Both the position numbers and the translations under genes were made by a program. Shown here one piece after another: positions 44,784-55,713 of a DNA stretch of 64,000 nucleotides. The first letter of the stretch is position 1. Each line of letters opens with the position of its first letter. Origin of the DNA: Enterobacter huaxiensis (GTDB taxonomy: Bacteria > Pseudomonadota > Gammaproteobacteria > Enterobacterales > Enterobacteriaceae); NCBI RefSeq assembly GCF_003594935.2, contig NZ_CP043342.1, positions 3,286,001 through 3,350,000 on the forward strand. Direction: 5' to 3'. The notes beneath the pieces are model-generated. The model saw nothing but the letters and a program-made list of their open reading frames with translations, was not told where the DNA came from and did not search any database.

Positions 44784-46073
44784 ATGACCCAGGACGATCT
44801 CGCCTTCGACAAGCAGCATATCTGGCACCCTTACACCTCTACGACCCGCCCCCTGCCCGTCTACCCGGTGGCCTCGGCCCACGGCTGCGAGCTGCATCTC
44901 GCCAGCGGCGAGCAGCTCGTTGACGGCATGTCCTCCTGGTGGGCGGCCATTCACGGGTACAATCACCCGCGCCTGAATGCGGCGATGAAAGCGCAGATTG
45001 ACCAGATGTCGCACGTGATGTTTGGCGGAATCACCCATCAGCCTGCGGTGGATTTATGCCGCCGTCTGGTGTCGATGACGCCCGACTCGCTGGAGTGCGT
45101 GTTCCTGGCCGACTCCGGCTCCGTGGCGGTGGAAGTGGCGATGAAAATGGCGCTGCAGTACTGGCATGCGAAGGGCGAAACGCGCCAGCGGTTCCTCACC
45201 TTCCGCAACGGCTACCACGGGGATACCTTCGGGGCGATGTCGGTGTGCGATCCGGACAACTCCATGCACAGCCTGTGGAAGGGTTATCTGCCGGAAAACT
45301 TGTTTGCCCCGGCCCCGCAGAGCCGCTTCGACGGCGAGTGGGACGAGATGGACATGGTGGGCTTTGCGCGGCTGATGGCGGCACATCGTCATGAAATCGC
45401 GGCCGTGATCCTGGAGCCGATTGTGCAGGGCGCAGGCGGGATGCGGATGTACCATCCGGAATGGCTGAGGCGTATTCGCAGGATGTGCGACCGCGAGGGC
45501 ATTCTGCTGATTGCCGATGAGATCGCCACCGGCTTTGGCCGCACCGGCAGGCTGTTTGCCTGCGAGCATGCGGGCATTGCCCCGGATATTCTGTGTCTGG
45601 GCAAGGCCCTGACCGGCGGCACCATGACGCTCTCCGCCACCCTCACTACCCGCCACGTAGCCGACACCATCAGCGACGGCGAAGCGGGCTGCTTTATGCA
45701 CGGGCCGACGTTTATGGGCAACCCGCTGGCCTGCGCGGTAGCCGGCGAAAGCCTCGCCATACTGGAGAGCGGCGAGTGGCAAACGCAGGTTGCGGCGATT
45801 GAGACGCAGCTCAGGCAAGAGCTGGACGCTGCCTCCGCTTCAGACTTCGTCGCGGACGTTCGCGTGCTGGGTGCCATCGGGGTCATTGAGACAACGCACC
45901 CGGTAAACATGGCGGCGCTGCAGCGCTTCTTCGTTGACCAGGGCGTCTGGGTGCGTCCCTTCGGCAAGCTTATCTACCTGATGCCGCCGTACATCATTAC
46001 GCCGGAACAGCTGGGTAAATTAACGGCCGCGGTCGTTACAGCCGTTAACATTCCCGCGCATTTCATGATTTAA
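44784..46073 (+). CDS. bioA: BioA, adenosylmethionine-8-amino-7-oxononanoate aminotransferase
   Basis: 429 aa, the E. coli length. It transfers an amino group from SAM to KAPA, forming DAPA. Class III aminotransferase landmarks: [53 protein letters not shown] and the PLP-lysine motif [14 protein letters not shown] 44784 ([14 protein letters not shown]) is right after bioO and lacks a strong Shine-Dalgarno. Upstream in-frame ATGs lie inside the operator and are rejected. ybhB follows 48 bases later. Confidence 0.96.
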   Translation: MTQDDLAFDKQHIWHPYTSTTRPLPVYPVASAHGCELHLASGEQLVDGMSSWWAAIHGYNHPRLNAAMKAQIDQMSHVMFGGITHQPAVDLCRRLVSMTPDSLECVFLADSGSVAVEVAMKMALQYWHAKGETRQRFLTFRNGYHGDTFGAMSVCDPDNSMHSLWKGYLPENLFAPAPQSRFDGEWDEMDMVGFARLMAAHRHEIAAVILEPIVQGAGGMRMYHPEWLRRIRRMCDREGILLIADEIATGFGRTGRLFACEHAGIAPDILCLGKALTGGTMTLSATLTTRHVADTISDGEAGCFMHGPTFMGNPLACAVAGESLAILESGEWQTQVAAIETQLRQELDAASASDFVADVRVLGAIGVIETTHPVNMAALQRFFVDQGVWVRPFGKLIYLMPPYIITPEQLGKLTAAVVTAVNIPAHFMI

Positions 46074-46121
46074 CCCCATGCGTTACACTTGCTGAACGAG
46101 CGATCAACGAGGGTAAACCCT

Positions 46122-46598
46122 ATGAAAATCATCAGTAAAGATCTGCGCGACGGCGATAAGCTGCCGGAACGCCACGTTTTCAACGGCATGGGCTATCAGG
46201 GGGACAATATCTCCCCGCACCTGGCATGGGACGAGGTTCCTGCCGGAACCAAGAGCTTTGTCGTGACCTGCTACGACCCGGACGCGCCGACCGGCTCCGG
46301 CTGGTGGCACTGGATTGTGGCAAACCTGCCTGCGGATACGCGCGTGCTGCCGCAGGGCTCCGGCTCCGACCTGGTTGCCCTGCCTGAGGGCGCCATTCAG
46401 ACGCGCACTGACTTTGGTAAAGCGGGCTACGGCGGCGCGGCGCCGCCAAAAGGCGAGACCCACCGCTATATCTTCACGGTGCACGCGCTGGACGTAGAGA
46501 AGATTGAGGTCGATGAAGGGGCGAGCGGCGCGATGGTCGGCTTTAACGTGCACTTCCATACGCTCGGCAGCGCGTCAATTACGGCGATGTATTCGTAA
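46122..46598 (+). CDS. ybhB: YbhB, Raf kinase inhibitor-like (PEBP) protein
   Basis: 158 aa, the E. coli length, of the phosphatidylethanolamine-binding protein family. The ligand-pocket motifs are VVTCYDPDAPTGSGWWHWIVANLP and GYGGAAPPKGETHRYIFTVHAL. Its biochemical role in bacteria is not settled. ATG 46122 follows GAGGGTAAACC. It follows bioA in the same direction and may share its transcript. A family-A repeat follows immediately and could end the message. Confidence 0.93.
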   Translation: MKIISKDLRDGDKLPERHVFNGMGYQGDNISPHLAWDEVPAGTKSFVVTCYDPDAPTGSGWWHWIVANLPADTRVLPQGSGSDLVALPEGAIQTRTDFGKAGYGGAAPPKGETHRYIFTVHALDVEKIEVDEGASGAMVGFNVHFHTLGSASITAMYS

Positions 46599-46600
46599 TA

Positions 46601-46694
46601 GTGCGGGCTGATGCCCTCACCCCGGCCCTCTCCCACAGGGAGAGGGCGAAAACCTGACAGTTCCCTCTCCCTTTGGGAGAGGGTTAGGGTGAGG
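46601..46694. repeat. Intergenic palindromic repeat, family A, copy 3
   Basis: GTGCGGGCTGATGCCCTCAC with the hairpin CCCTCTCCCACAGGGAGAGGG, then a second CCCTCTCCC...GGGAGAGGG with GTTAGGGTGAGG. It lies between convergent ybhB and hutH, as the ybhK/uvrB copy does. Confidence 0.85.
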
Positions 46695-46701
46695 ATAAAT
46701 A

Positions 46702-48222
46702 TTACAGCACCGAAGGCAACAACCCCACCAGCCGCCCCTCTTCCAGAAGCTGCATCGCTTTATCAATATCCGGCGCAAAGAAGCGGTCGTCATCGTAATG
46801 CGTGACGTGCTCGCGCAGCGCCTGACGCGCCTGCTCCAGCAGCGGGCTGGATTTCAGCCCTTCACGCAGATCGATACCCTGACTTGCCGCCAGCCACTCT
46901 ACCGCCAGCACGCCGCGGGTGTTAGAGGCCATTTCCCAGAGACGACGCCCGGCAGCCGGTGCCATCGAAACGTGATCTTCCTGGTTCGCCGAGGTGGGCA
47001 GGCTGTCTACGCTGTGCGGATGCGACAGCGCTTTGTTCTCGCTCGCCAGCGCCGCGGCCGTCACCTGGGCAATCATAAAGCCCGAGTTGACCCCGCCGTT
47101 GCGCACCAGGAACGGCGGCAGCTGGGACATGTGTTTATCCATCATCAGCGCAATGCGACGTTCGGATAAGGCCCCCACTTCGGCAATCGCCAGGGCGAGA
47201 TTATCCGCCGCCATCGCCACCGGCTCGGCGTGGAAGTTGCCGCCGGAGACCACCTCGTTTTCCTGAGCGAATACCAGCGGGTTATCGGACACCGCGTTGG
47301 CTTCCACCAGCAGCACCTCGGCTGCCTGGCGCAGCTGCGTCAGGCACGCGCCCATCACCTGCGGCTGGCAGCGCAGGGAATACGGGTCCTGAACCTTCTC
47401 GCAGTTATGGTGTGAATCGGCAATTTCGCTGGTGTCGGTAAGCACGTGACGGTACATCGCCGCGGCGTCAATCTGCCCGCGCTGGCCGCGCACCTCGTGG
47501 ATGCGGGCATCGAACGGACGACGGGAGCCCAGCACGGCTTCGGTAGTCAGCGCACCGCAGACCACCGCCGAGGCAAAGAGGTCTTCCGCTTCGAACAGGC
47601 CGCGCAGCGCAAAAGCGGTCGATGCCTGCGTGCCGTTCAGCAGCGCCAGCCCCTCTTTTGCCGCCAGCGTAATCGGCGCCAGGCCCGCTTTTTTCAGCGC
47701 CTCCCGTGCCGGAAGCCATTCGCCCTGCCAGCGGGCCTGACCTTCGCCCAGAAGCAGCAGGGACATATGCGCCAGCGGTGCCAGGTCGCCGGAGGCGCCA
47801 ACGGAGCCTTTCGCCGGGATCCACGGATAAACTTCCGCATTGACCAGCGCCATCAGCGCCTGAATCACGCTCAGGCGAATGCCGGAAAAGCCGCGCGCCA
47901 GGCTGTTGATTTTGAGCACCATCATCAGACGCACAATCTCATCATCCAGCGGCTGACCAACGCCCGCCGCGTGCGACAGCACCAGCGAGCGCTGTAAGTT
48001 TTCCAGGTCGTGCGTTGCGATGCGCGTCTGCGCCAGCAGGCCAAACCCGGTGTTGATCCCGTAGGCGGTACGCCCTTCGGCAACGATGGCCTCCACGCAG
48101 GCAACGCTGTCGTTTATGCCGCGGTGGGCGCTTTCATCAAGCGTAAGCGCGACCGGCTGACGCCAGACGCTGCGCAGCTGTTTGAGCGTCAGCGAGCCGG
48201 GAGTGAGTGTTAATGCATTCAT
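46702..48222 (-). CDS. hutH: HutH, histidine ammonia-lyase
   Basis: 506 aa enzyme that deaminates histidine to urocanate, the first step of histidine breakdown. The MIO prosthetic group forms from the Ala-Ser-Gly in [14 protein letters not shown]. Other conserved parts are [38 protein letters not shown] and [13 protein letters not shown] [13 protein letters not shown]. The start ATG 48222 overlaps the hutU TAA by one base (TAATG), so the pair is a coupled operon hutUH. Confidence 0.97.
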   Translation of the reverse strand: MNALTLTPGSLTLKQLRSVWRQPVALTLDESAHRGINDSVACVEAIVAEGRTAYGINTGFGLLAQTRIATHDLENLQRSLVLSHAAGVGQPLDDEIVRLMMVLKINSLARGFSGIRLSVIQALMALVNAEVYPWIPAKGSVGASGDLAPLAHMSLLLLGEGQARWQGEWLPAREALKKAGLAPITLAAKEGLALLNGTQASTAFALRGLFEAEDLFASAVVCGALTTEAVLGSRRPFDARIHEVRGQRGQIDAAAMYRHVLTDTSEIADSHHNCEKVQDPYSLRCQPQVMGACLTQLRQAAEVLLVEANAVSDNPLVFAQENEVVSGGNFHAEPVAMAADNLALAIAEVGALSERRIALMMDKHMSQLPPFLVRNGGVNSGFMIAQVTAAALASENKALSHPHSVDSLPTSANQEDHVSMAPAAGRRLWEMASNTRGVLAVEWLAASQGIDLREGLKSSPLLEQARQALREHVTHYDDDRFFAPDIDKAMQLLEEGRLVGLLPSVL

Positions 48223-49907
48223 TATTGCTTTCCTTGTGTGGCAGGGATCATCGGCAGGTTCAGCCCCTGCTCTGTGGCACAGTCAATCGCAATCTCGTAA
48301 CCCGCATCCGCGTGACGCATCACGCCGGTTGCCGGGTCGTTATGCAGCACGCGAGCGATACGCGCTGCCGCTTCATCGGTTCCGTCGCAGACGATAACCA
48401 TCCCCGAATGCTGGGAGAAGCCCATCCCTACGCCGCCGCCGTGGTGCAGCGACACCCAGGTCGCGCCGCTGGCGGTATTCAGCAGGGCGTTGAGCAATGG
48501 CCAGTCGGAGACGGCATCGGAGCCGTCGCGCATGGCTTCGGTTTCGCGGTTCGGGCTGGCAACGGAGCCGGAGTCCAGGTGGTCACGGCCAATGACGATC
48601 GGCGCGGAAACTTCCCCGCTGCGCACCATTTCGTTGAAGGCCAGGCCGAGTTTTTGCCGCCACTCCAGCCCTACCCAGCAGATGCGCGCCGGCAGGCCCT
48701 GGAAGTTAATGCGCTCGCGCGCCATGTCCAGCCAGCGGTGCAGATGTTCGTCGTCGGCGACAATTTCTTTCACTTTGGCGTCGGTTTTATAGATGTCCTC
48801 CGGGTCACCGGAGAGGGCAACCCAGCGGAACGGGCCGATGCCGCGGCAGAACAGCGGACGAATGTAGGCAGGAACAAACCCCGGGAAGTCGAAGGCGTCA
48901 CTCACGCCCATCTCTTTCGCCATCTGACGAATATTGTTCCCGTAGTCGAAGGTCGGAACCCCCATCCTGCTGAAGGCCAGCATGGCGGAGACGTGTTCCG
49001 CCATGGATTCTTTGGCGGCAAGCACCGTCCCTTCCGGATCGGTTTCCGCTTTTTGCTGGTAGGTTTCCCACGTCCAGCCTTTCGGCAGATAGCCGTGGAG
49101 CGGGTCATGGGCGCTGGTCTGGTCGGTGACGAGATCCGGACGCACCCCGCGGGCCACAAGCTCAGGAAGAATATCGGCCGCGTTACCGCACAGGGCAATC
49201 GACACGGCTTTTCCTTCGGAAGCGTATTTTTTGATGCGCGCCAGCGCGTCATCCAGGTCGGCTGCCTGTTCGTCGACGTAGCGGGTGCGCAGGCGGAAAT
49301 CGATACGGCTCTGCTGACACTCAATGTTTAGCGAGCAGGCACCGGCAAGCGTCGCGGCCAGCGGCTGCGCGCCGCCCATTCCACCGAGGCCCGCGGTGAG
49401 TACCCAGCGGCCCTTCAGCGAACCGTTATAGTGCTGACGACCCGCTTCGACGAAGGTTTCATAGGTGCCCTGCACAATCCCCTGGCTGCCGATGTAGATC
49501 CAACTTCCCGCCGTCATCTGGCCGTACATTGCCAGCCCGTTGGCGTCCAGCTCGTTGAAGTGCTCCCAGGTCGCCCAGTGCGGGACCAGGTTCGAGTTGG
49601 CGATCAGCACGCGCGGCGCGTTGGTGTGGGTTTTGAACACCCCCACCGGCTTGCCGGACTGCACCAGCAGGGTTTCATCGGATTCGAGGTGAGTGAGGGA
49701 TTCGACAATGGCGTCATAGCACTCCCAGTTGCGCGCGGCGCGGCCAATGCCGCCGTAGACCACCAGCTCGTGGGGATTCTCCGCAACCTCCGGGTCGAGG
49801 TTGTTCATCAACATGCGCAGCGGTGCTTCGGTGAGCCAGCTTTTTGCAGTGAGCGCGGTGCCGCGCGGGGCGCGGACGTCCTGCTGGCGGTATTTACCTG
49901 ACGACAT
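48222..49907 (-). CDS. hutU: HutU, urocanate hydratase
   Basis: 561 aa NAD-dependent enzyme converting urocanate to imidazolone propionate. N-terminus [17 protein letters not shown]; conserved [54 protein letters not shown] [19 protein letters not shown], and [14 protein letters not shown] [21 protein letters not shown] 49907 follows GAGGAACACACA. An in-frame start 20 codons earlier lies in the operator. It is first gene of hutUH with a HutC operator about 45 bp upstream. Confidence 0.97.
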   Translation of the reverse strand: MSSGKYRQQDVRAPRGTALTAKSWLTEAPLRMLMNNLDPEVAENPHELVVYGGIGRAARNWECYDAIVESLTHLESDETLLVQSGKPVGVFKTHTNAPRVLIANSNLVPHWATWEHFNELDANGLAMYGQMTAGSWIYIGSQGIVQGTYETFVEAGRQHYNGSLKGRWVLTAGLGGMGGAQPLAATLAGACSLNIECQQSRIDFRLRTRYVDEQAADLDDALARIKKYASEGKAVSIALCGNAADILPELVARGVRPDLVTDQTSAHDPLHGYLPKGWTWETYQQKAETDPEGTVLAAKESMAEHVSAMLAFSRMGVPTFDYGNNIRQMAKEMGVSDAFDFPGFVPAYIRPLFCRGIGPFRWVALSGDPEDIYKTDAKVKEIVADDEHLHRWLDMARERINFQGLPARICWVGLEWRQKLGLAFNEMVRSGEVSAPIVIGRDHLDSGSVASPNRETEAMRDGSDAVSDWPLLNALLNTASGATWVSLHHGGGVGMGFSQHSGMVIVCDGTDEAAARIARVLHNDPATGVMRHADAGYEIAIDCATEQGLNLPMIPATQGKQ

Positions 49908-49945
49908 TGTGTGTTCCTCATACGGGACAGATGATGTATTTAGAT

Positions 49946-49965
49946 ATACTTGTATAGACAAGCAC
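49946..49965. promoter_or_regulatory. HutC operator of hutUH
   Basis: CTTGTATAGACAAG (49949-49962) is an imperfect palindrome that matches the known HutC target (CTTGTATAGACAAG type) in enterics and pseudomonads. The same core, TTGTATAGACA, occurs before hutI. Confidence 0.85.
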
Positions 49966-50034
49966 ACACAAGGCTGGATTTAACAAAAAAGATACAATTT
50001 TGTTATATTGCGTTAGCGATCACGCTTATAAAAC

Positions 50035-50769
50035 TTATGACATAAAGTGGCCCTGCAGCCGGTAGCGGTTACCGGGGAAAAGCAGCCTCGCATGGGATAC
50101 GATCTGCGAGGCGGACCAGGTGCGGCGGCGAATGAGCAGGCACGGATCGTGCTCCTTGATGCGCAGCAGCTCGCACTCCTGCAGCGAGGCGCGAACCGCT
50201 TCAACGATATGCTCCCCTTCCGTCAGCGGCGCGACCAGCGAGAGATACGCGTGTGGCGTAGTGTGGGTGTAATCCTGGTTCAGGTACTCCGGCACGCGCC
50301 CGGCGTTAACGCAGCGATCTTCAATCTGCACCGGGATATCGTTCTCAAAGTGCACCATCACCGAATGGAATATCCGGGTTCCCTCTTTTACGTTCAGCTC
50401 CACCGCCTGCTCGGCGCTGGCCTGCGTTTCTTCCAGGACCAGAACCTCACAGCGATGCTGATGGCTGCGCGCGGCTATCTCATCGGCAATGCTGCGGATC
50501 TCAAACAGGGCAGACTGTCCTTTCGGTTCCGCGACAAAGGTTCCGACGCCCTGCAGACGGACCAGCAGCCCCTCGTCCGTGAGTTCACGCAGCGCCCGGT
50601 TGACGGTCATGCGGCTAAAGCCAAACTGCGCGACCAGCTCGGCCTCGGACGGAATGCGATCGTGCGGACGCCAGACGCCGGCCGCGATTTTTTCGCTGAT
50701 TGCCCGCTTCACCTTTTCGTAGAAAGGCGCGGGAGGGCTCGGTTGCGGCAGGGGTGAGCGTGAAAACAT
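50035..50769 (-). CDS. hutC: HutC, GntR-family repressor of hut genes
   Basis: 244 aa. The N-terminal winged helix is RIPSEAELVAQFGFSRMTVNRALRELTDEGLLVRLQGVGTFVAEP, and the C-terminal UTRA ligand domain (IFHSVMVHFENDIPVQIEDRCVN...YLSLVAPLTEGEHIVEAV) senses urocanate, the inducer. ATG 50769 (MFSRSPLPQPSPP) follows AAGGAGTCACG. It is the third gene of hutIGC. Since an operator precedes hutI, HutC probably represses its own operon. In-frame starts within hutG are rejected. Confidence 0.95.
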   Translation of the reverse strand: MFSRSPLPQPSPPAPFYEKVKRAISEKIAAGVWRPHDRIPSEAELVAQFGFSRMTVNRALRELTDEGLLVRLQGVGTFVAEPKGQSALFEIRSIADEIAARSHQHRCEVLVLEETQASAEQAVELNVKEGTRIFHSVMVHFENDIPVQIEDRCVNAGRVPEYLNQDYTHTTPHAYLSLVAPLTEGEHIVEAVRASLQECELLRIKEHDPCLLIRRRTWSASQIVSHARLLFPGNRYRLQGHFMS

Positions 50770-50788
50770 CGTGACTCCTTGAATAGTG

Positions 50789-51727
50789 TTATGCCCACCA
50801 GTGAGCAATTTGCCAGGCCAGACGGGCGGCAAGCTTTGCGCCCTGTCCGTCCCGGTCGTAATGCGGGTTAAACTCGACCAGATCGGCAGCCTGCAGTTTC
50901 CCGCTGCGGCAGATTTTTTCGATGACCGGCATGAGATCGCGAGCCGGAATGCCTAACGCCGCAGGCGCAGAAACGGCGGGCATTTCTCCTGCGGGAAGCA
51001 CGTCCAGATCGAGGGTGAGATAGACACGATCGGCCTGCGTCAGCACGTTATCCAGCGAGGATAGCGCATCACGGCTGAAATCCAGATCTTCCACCAGCGT
51101 GACGTTCAGGCGTTCAGCCTCATCCCACAGCGCCTGCGTGTTCGCCGCGCGGCTTACGCCCAAACAGGCGTAGTGAAATTCTCGCGCGTGCTCAGCGCAG
51201 TAGTGCGCCAGCTGGCGAAACGGCGTGCCGGAGGTGGCTCGGTCCGCCTTGCGCAGATCGAGGTGCGCATCCAGGTTTATCACGGCGACGCGCGCGTTCG
51301 GGAAGGCGTCCAGCACGCCGCGACCGTGCGCCCAGGCGGTTTCATGTCCCCCGCCGAACACCAGCGTGCGCATACCGGCCTGCTGGCACGCGATCACCGC
51401 ATCGCTTAATGCCTGCTGTGCGGCTTCAAGCTCCTCGCCCTCGACGTAAATCGAGCCCATATCCGCTAGCCGTTCATGCCCCTGATGGCTGGCCATATTT
51501 GCCAGCGCCTGTCGCAGGACGTCCGGCGCCTGGGCGGCACCGGGCCTGCCGTGGTTGCGCTTCACCCCTTCATCACATTCAAAGCCGATCAGCGCAATGC
51601 CGGCTGATGCCGGGGTAAAGTGCGTATGCTGGCTTATCGTCTGGAAAATCCGTTTGGCATTACCGGCCTCGACGCTGTCATCACGCCCCTGCCAGGTCTG
51701 CTGTAAGGTGGGGCGCCACAGTTTCAT
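50789..51727 (-). CDS. hutG: HutG, formimidoylglutamase
   Basis: 312 aa arginase/ureohydrolase-fold metalloenzyme that hydrolyses N-formimidoylglutamate to glutamate and formamide, completing the four-step pathway. Manganese-binding motifs: [24 protein letters not shown], and [24 protein letters not shown]. The start ATG 51727 overlaps hutI by four bases (ATGA-type overlap). The length is normal for enteric HutG. Confidence 0.95.
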   Translation of the reverse strand: MKLWRPTLQQTWQGRDDSVEAGNAKRIFQTISQHTHFTPASAGIALIGFECDEGVKRNHGRPGAAQAPDVLRQALANMASHQGHERLADMGSIYVEGEELEAAQQALSDAVIACQQAGMRTLVFGGGHETAWAHGRGVLDAFPNARVAVINLDAHLDLRKADRATSGTPFRQLAHYCAEHAREFHYACLGVSRAANTQALWDEAERLNVTLVEDLDFSRDALSSLDNVLTQADRVYLTLDLDVLPAGEMPAVSAPAALGIPARDLMPVIEKICRSGKLQAADLVEFNPHYDRDGQGAKLAARLAWQIAHWWA

Positions 51728-52947
51728 ACTACGCTCCCGCGGAAAACCCGCTGATACAGCGGGTTACGCCCCGGCTCGTAGACCATCTCTACCGGATGCT
51801 GCGCGTCCCAGACAACAAAATCGGCCACGTATCCCGCCTTCAGCTGCCCGTGGCTCGCGCCTCGCCCTAAGGCCTGCGCCGCATGTCGCGTCACGCCCGC
51901 CCAGGCTTCTTCCGGCGTCAGGCCAAACTGGACGCAGGCCATGTTCATCGCCATATGCAGGCTGGCAAACGGGCTGGTGCCGGGGTTGTAGTCGGTGGCA
52001 ACAGCCATCGGCACGCCCAGCTTTCTGAGCTGTTGAACCGGCGGATGCTGGCGTTCCTGCAGGAAATAGAAGGCGCCGGGCAGCAGCACGCCAACCGTGC
52101 CGCTTTGCGCCATCGCCTGCACGCCCGTTTCATCGAGGTATTCAATGTGATCGGCAGACAGCCCTTTGTAGCGGCTGACCAGCGCAGCGCCGCCCAGATT
52201 TGAAAGCTGTTCTACGTGCCCCTTAACCGGAATACCCATTTCAGTGGCGGCCTCGAACAAGCGCTCGGTTTGCGACGGGGTAAAGCCCACGTTTTCACAA
52301 AACACGTCCACGGCTTCGAATAATTCCTTTTGCCACAGCGAGGGCATGATCTGCTCGCAGACCAGCGTGAGCCAGCCGTCGGGATCCTGACGGTATTCCA
52401 CCGGCACGGCGTGGGCGGCCAAAAGCGTTGGGCTGATGTCGACACTGTTGTTCAGGCCGAGCTGACGCACCACCTGCAGCATCTTCTCTTCGGCTTCGGC
52501 GTTAAGCCCGTATCCGGACTTTATCTCAACCGTGGTCACACCTTCACTCATCAGACGTTCAAGCCGACGTTGGGCCAGCTGCAGCAGGGATTCAGGCGAG
52601 CTGTTACGCGTCGCCGTGACGGTGGCATTAATCCCACCGCCCCGCGCGCTGATAGCCTGATACGACACGCCGTTCAGCCGCTCCTCCCATTCCGCTGCGC
52701 GATCGCCGCCGAACACCAGATGCGTGTGGCAGTCGATGAGGCCGGGAGTAACCAGACGCCCGTCGAGATCGACACAGCGCTGATGCCCGGATGGGATCTC
52801 TGATTCAGGAATGACGGCCAGAATAAGTTGGCCACGAACGACGAGGGCGTAGCCCGATTTCAGGCCATAAGGTTCCGGCTCACCTGCCGCCATCGTTGCC
52901 AGTCGCGCGTTTCGCCATATCACATCGTCGGGATGAAGCTGCTGCAT
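51724..52947 (-). CDS. hutI: HutI, imidazolonepropionase
   Basis: 407 aa amidohydrolase that opens imidazolone propionate to N-formimidoylglutamate. Metal-binding HxH is in [22 protein letters not shown]. Other conserved segments are [38 protein letters not shown] and [16 protein letters not shown] 52947 ([11 protein letters not shown]) is chosen by homology. A start four codons upstream is possible. It leads hutIGC. Confidence 0.96.
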   Translation of the reverse strand: MQQLHPDDVIWRNARLATMAAGEPEPYGLKSGYALVVRGQLILAVIPESEIPSGHQRCVDLDGRLVTPGLIDCHTHLVFGGDRAAEWEERLNGVSYQAISARGGGINATVTATRNSSPESLLQLAQRRLERLMSEGVTTVEIKSGYGLNAEAEEKMLQVVRQLGLNNSVDISPTLLAAHAVPVEYRQDPDGWLTLVCEQIMPSLWQKELFEAVDVFCENVGFTPSQTERLFEAATEMGIPVKGHVEQLSNLGGAALVSRYKGLSADHIEYLDETGVQAMAQSGTVGVLLPGAFYFLQERQHPPVQQLRKLGVPMAVATDYNPGTSPFASLHMAMNMACVQFGLTPEEAWAGVTRHAAQALGRGASHGQLKAGYVADFVVWDAQHPVEMVYEPGRNPLYQRVFRGSVV

Positions 52948-52965
52948 GGAGCCTTCCACTTGTCA

Positions 52966-52982
52966 TGAGTTGTATAGACATT
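52966..52982. promoter_or_regulatory. HutC operator of hutIGC
   Basis: TTGTATAGACA (52970-52980), the same 11-bp core as before hutU, about 20 bp before the hutI start. It probably overlaps the promoter or the transcription start. Confidence 0.8.
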
Positions 52983-53172
52983 TATTTTCATCTGCGGCCG
53001 GGTGTCAACCGTCTTCAGGAAAAATGTTACTTATTTGTGATGACTTTCCTGCGCGTGCGAGGTGAAAAAAGCATCTTTTACCCTTTTTATCTTCCCGTTT
53101 CGCTCAACTTAGTATAAAAAAGCAGGCTATTTCGTCTATCCCGTAAAGACTTGCATACCCAGGAGCTTCACC

Positions 53173-54456
53173 TTGAACATTTCCAGGATTTCCCGTCTGG
53201 CGTTGGCACTTGCCTTTGGCGTGACTTTATCCGCTTGCAGCTCAACCCCACCGGATCAGCAACCTTCTGAGCAGGTTGCGCCGGGGACCTCTTCTCGCCC
53301 TGTCCTGTCTGCTGATGAAGCGAAGAACTTCACCCAGGCGCGTTACTTCACGGCGATGGATCCGAACGCTGCAGCGTGGGCCCCTTCTTCTATCACCTTG
53401 CCTAAGCAGCCTAACTTTGTGGTTGGCCCGGCAGGGGCGGAGGGCGTTACGCACACTTCCATTCAGGCCGCGGTAGATGCTGCGATCACCAAACACAGCG
53501 CATCGCGTCAGTACATCGCAATCCTGCCGGGTGAATATGAAGGCACGGTTTACGTTCCTGCGGCACCGGGCAGCATTACCCTGTACGGTCTGGGCGAAAA
53601 AGCGATCGACGTGAAAATTGGACTGGCGATCGATTCCGAAATCGACACCACCACCTGGCGTCACCTTGTAAACCCGGCCGGTAAATATATGCCGGGCAAA
53701 CCCGCGTGGTATATGTTTGATAACTGCCAGAGCAAGCGTACCGCCACCATTGGCGTGATGTGCTCTGCGGTGGTCTGGTCACAGAACAACGGTCTGCAGC
53801 TGCAGAACCTGACCATTCAGAACACCCTGGGTGACAGCGTTGACGCGGGCAACCATCAGGCCGTTGCGCTGCGTAGCGACGGCGACAAGGTGCAGATTAA
53901 CAACGTGAATATTCTGGGTCGTCAGAACACGTTCTTCGTGACTAACAGCGGCGTGCAGAACACCCTGCAAAATAACCGCCTGACGCGCACGCTGGTGACC
54001 AACAGCTACGTTGAAGGTGACGTGGACCTGGTGTCCGGTCGCGGTGCCGTGGTGTTTGATAACACCGAGTTCCGCGTGGTGAACTCCCGCACTCAGCAGG
54101 AAGGCTATGTGTTTGCACCGGCAACCCAGTCGAACCTGTTCTACGGCTTCCTGGCCGTGAACAGCCGCTTCACCGCGGCCGGTGATGGCGTGGCGCAGCT
54201 GGGTCGTTCTCTGGATGTGGACTCTGCCACCAACGGCCAGGTTGTTATCCGCGACAGCGTGATCAACGAAGGTTTTAATATGGCGAAGCCGTGGGCAGAT
54301 GCCGCCATCTCTAAACGTCCGTTCTCCGGCAATACCGGTGCGGTGGACGATAAAGGCAACGTGCAGCGCAACCTGAACGACGCTAACTTCAACCGCATGT
54401 GGGAATTCAACAACCGCGGTCTGGGTAGCAAAGTGGTTGCAGAGCCGAAGCAGTAA
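53173..54456 (+). CDS. ybhC: YbhC, pectinesterase-family outer-membrane lipoprotein
   Basis: 427 aa. Lipoprotein signal with lipobox LSAC, Cys22 (VTLSACSS), then a pectinesterase-type beta-helix domain with GPAGAEGVTHTSIQAAVDAA, VDLVSGRGAVVFDNTEF and LGRSLD. E. coli YbhC is an outer-membrane acyl-CoA thioesterase-like protein without clear pectinesterase activity. A TTG start at 53173 after AGGAG (53160-53164) fits homology (MNISRISRLALALAFG). A REP-like hairpin and a bidirectional terminator follow. Confidence 0.93.
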   Translation: MNISRISRLALALAFGVTLSACSSTPPDQQPSEQVAPGTSSRPVLSADEAKNFTQARYFTAMDPNAAAWAPSSITLPKQPNFVVGPAGAEGVTHTSIQAAVDAAITKHSASRQYIAILPGEYEGTVYVPAAPGSITLYGLGEKAIDVKIGLAIDSEIDTTTWRHLVNPAGKYMPGKPAWYMFDNCQSKRTATIGVMCSAVVWSQNNGLQLQNLTIQNTLGDSVDAGNHQAVALRSDGDKVQINNVNILGRQNTFFVTNSGVQNTLQNNRLTRTLVTNSYVEGDVDLVSGRGAVVFDNTEFRVVNSRTQQEGYVFAPATQSNLFYGFLAVNSRFTAAGDGVAQLGRSLDVDSATNGQVVIRDSVINEGFNMAKPWADAAISKRPFSGNTGAVDDKGNVQRNLNDANFNRMWEFNNRGLGSKVVAEPKQ

Positions 54457-54464
54457 GCTGTTTT

Positions 54465-54533
54465 GCCGGGTGGCGGCTTCGCCTTACCCGGCCTACACAA
54501 CCCGTAAGCCCGGTAATCGCCGAGCCACCGGGC
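54465..54533. repeat. Two REP-like hairpins after ybhC
   Basis: GCCGGGT (54465-54471) / ACCCGGC (54486-54492), and GCCCGGT (54508-54514) / ACCGGGC (54527-54533). They lie between convergent ybhC and pgl. Confidence 0.85.
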
Positions 54534-54536
54534 ATA

Positions 54537-54565
54537 AAAAAAACCTCGCATTCGCGAGGTTTTTT
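54537..54565. terminator. Bidirectional terminator between ybhC and pgl
   Basis: ACCTCGC (54543-54549) / GCGAGGT (54554-54560) flanked by an A-run on the left and a T-run on the right, so it serves both genes. Confidence 0.9.
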
Positions 54566-54577
54566 ATTTTCAGCCGC

Positions 54578-55573
54578 TTAGTGCGCGTTCACCACCACCC
54601 ACATCGGCCCCTGCCCTACGGCATAACGCCCTTTCTCTTCCAGCAGGCCCTGCACGCCTTTGATTTCGTACAGTGAGATATGGTGGGACTTCTGCCCGGC
54701 CGCAATCAGGTATTTACCGCTGTGATCGACATTAAAGCCGCGCGGCTGGGTTTCCGTCGGCTGGAATCCTTCAATCGCCAGCACGCTGCCGTCTTCGGAG
54801 ACGCTGAACACGGTGATCAGGCTGGAGGTACGGTCGCAGGTATACAGATGGCGGCCATCCGGCGTGATGTGGATATCCGCAGCCCAGCGGGTGTCTGAGA
54901 AATCAGACGGCATCATATCCAGCGTTTGTACGCACTCAATCTGGCCGTGCGGATCTTTCAGTTCCCATACGTCAACGGAGCTGTTCAGCTCGTTCACCAC
55001 GTACGCATACTGCTGGTTCGGGTGGAACACCATATGACGCGGGCCTGCGCCCTCGACGGTGGTCACTTCTGCAGGATCCTGCGCGACCAGGTGTCCGTCA
55101 TCGCTCAGGGTAAACAGGCAAATGCGATCCTGCTTCAGCGCGGGAACCCACAGGGTGCGGTTGTCCGGGGAGATATTCGCCGAGTGGCAGCCTTCCAGCC
55201 CCTCAACCACGTCGACGGTTTCCACCGGAATGCCGTCATCAAGGCGGGTCACGCTGACGCAGCCCGCATTGTAAGAGCCGCTGAAGATGAAGCGACCTTT
55301 GCGGTCGGTAGAGATATGGGTTGGGCTGCCCGGCAGCGGCGCTTCCGCGGTGTACGTCAGCGCACCATCGTCCGGGGAGATGCGGTAAGCCAGCACGCGA
55401 AATTCAGGACGCACGCCAACATAGAGAAAACGTTTATCCGGGCTGACGACCATTGGCTGAACCTGCCCCGGAACATCAACAACCTGAACCAGCGTGAGCG
55501 AGCCTTCTGCATTCAAACGCCAGACGTGGATCTGCTGACTTTCAGGACTGGCGGTATAAACGGTCTGTTTCAT
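54578..55573 (-). CDS. pgl: Pgl, 6-phosphogluconolactonase (YbhE type)
   Basis: 331 aa seven-bladed beta-propeller of the bacterial YbhE family, with no resemblance to the DevB-type lactonase. It hydrolyses 6-phosphogluconolactone in the oxidative pentose-phosphate pathway. Conserved: [18 protein letters not shown] at the N-terminus, [29 protein letters not shown], and [29 protein letters not shown] 55573 follows AGGAGTATTC. The bidirectional terminator lies just after the stop. The E. coli genes ybhD, ybhH, ybhI and ybhJ that lie next to pgl are missing here. Confidence 0.95.
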   Translation of the reverse strand: MKQTVYTASPESQQIHVWRLNAEGSLTLVQVVDVPGQVQPMVVSPDKRFLYVGVRPEFRVLAYRISPDDGALTYTAEAPLPGSPTHISTDRKGRFIFSGSYNAGCVSVTRLDDGIPVETVDVVEGLEGCHSANISPDNRTLWVPALKQDRICLFTLSDDGHLVAQDPAEVTTVEGAGPRHMVFHPNQQYAYVVNELNSSVDVWELKDPHGQIECVQTLDMMPSDFSDTRWAADIHITPDGRHLYTCDRTSSLITVFSVSEDGSVLAIEGFQPTETQPRGFNVDHSGKYLIAAGQKSHHISLYEIKGVQGLLEEKGRYAVGQGPMWVVVNAH

Positions 55574-55713
55574 GAATACTCCTTTCCTCACTGCGCGTGA
55601 AAGTGATTATTTTTAACGGCGAATGCTGAATTGTAGCCAGGAATTTTGCAGCGAATTGCTCTCGGTGTACCATCCCCGGAGACCTTAAATTCAACATTAA
55701 CCCGGAAGAACAA

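Noticed and set aside
48207..49331. 374-codon open frame antisense to hutU
   Set aside because: Shadow of the conserved urocanate hydratase gene. No start signal and no domain recognised.
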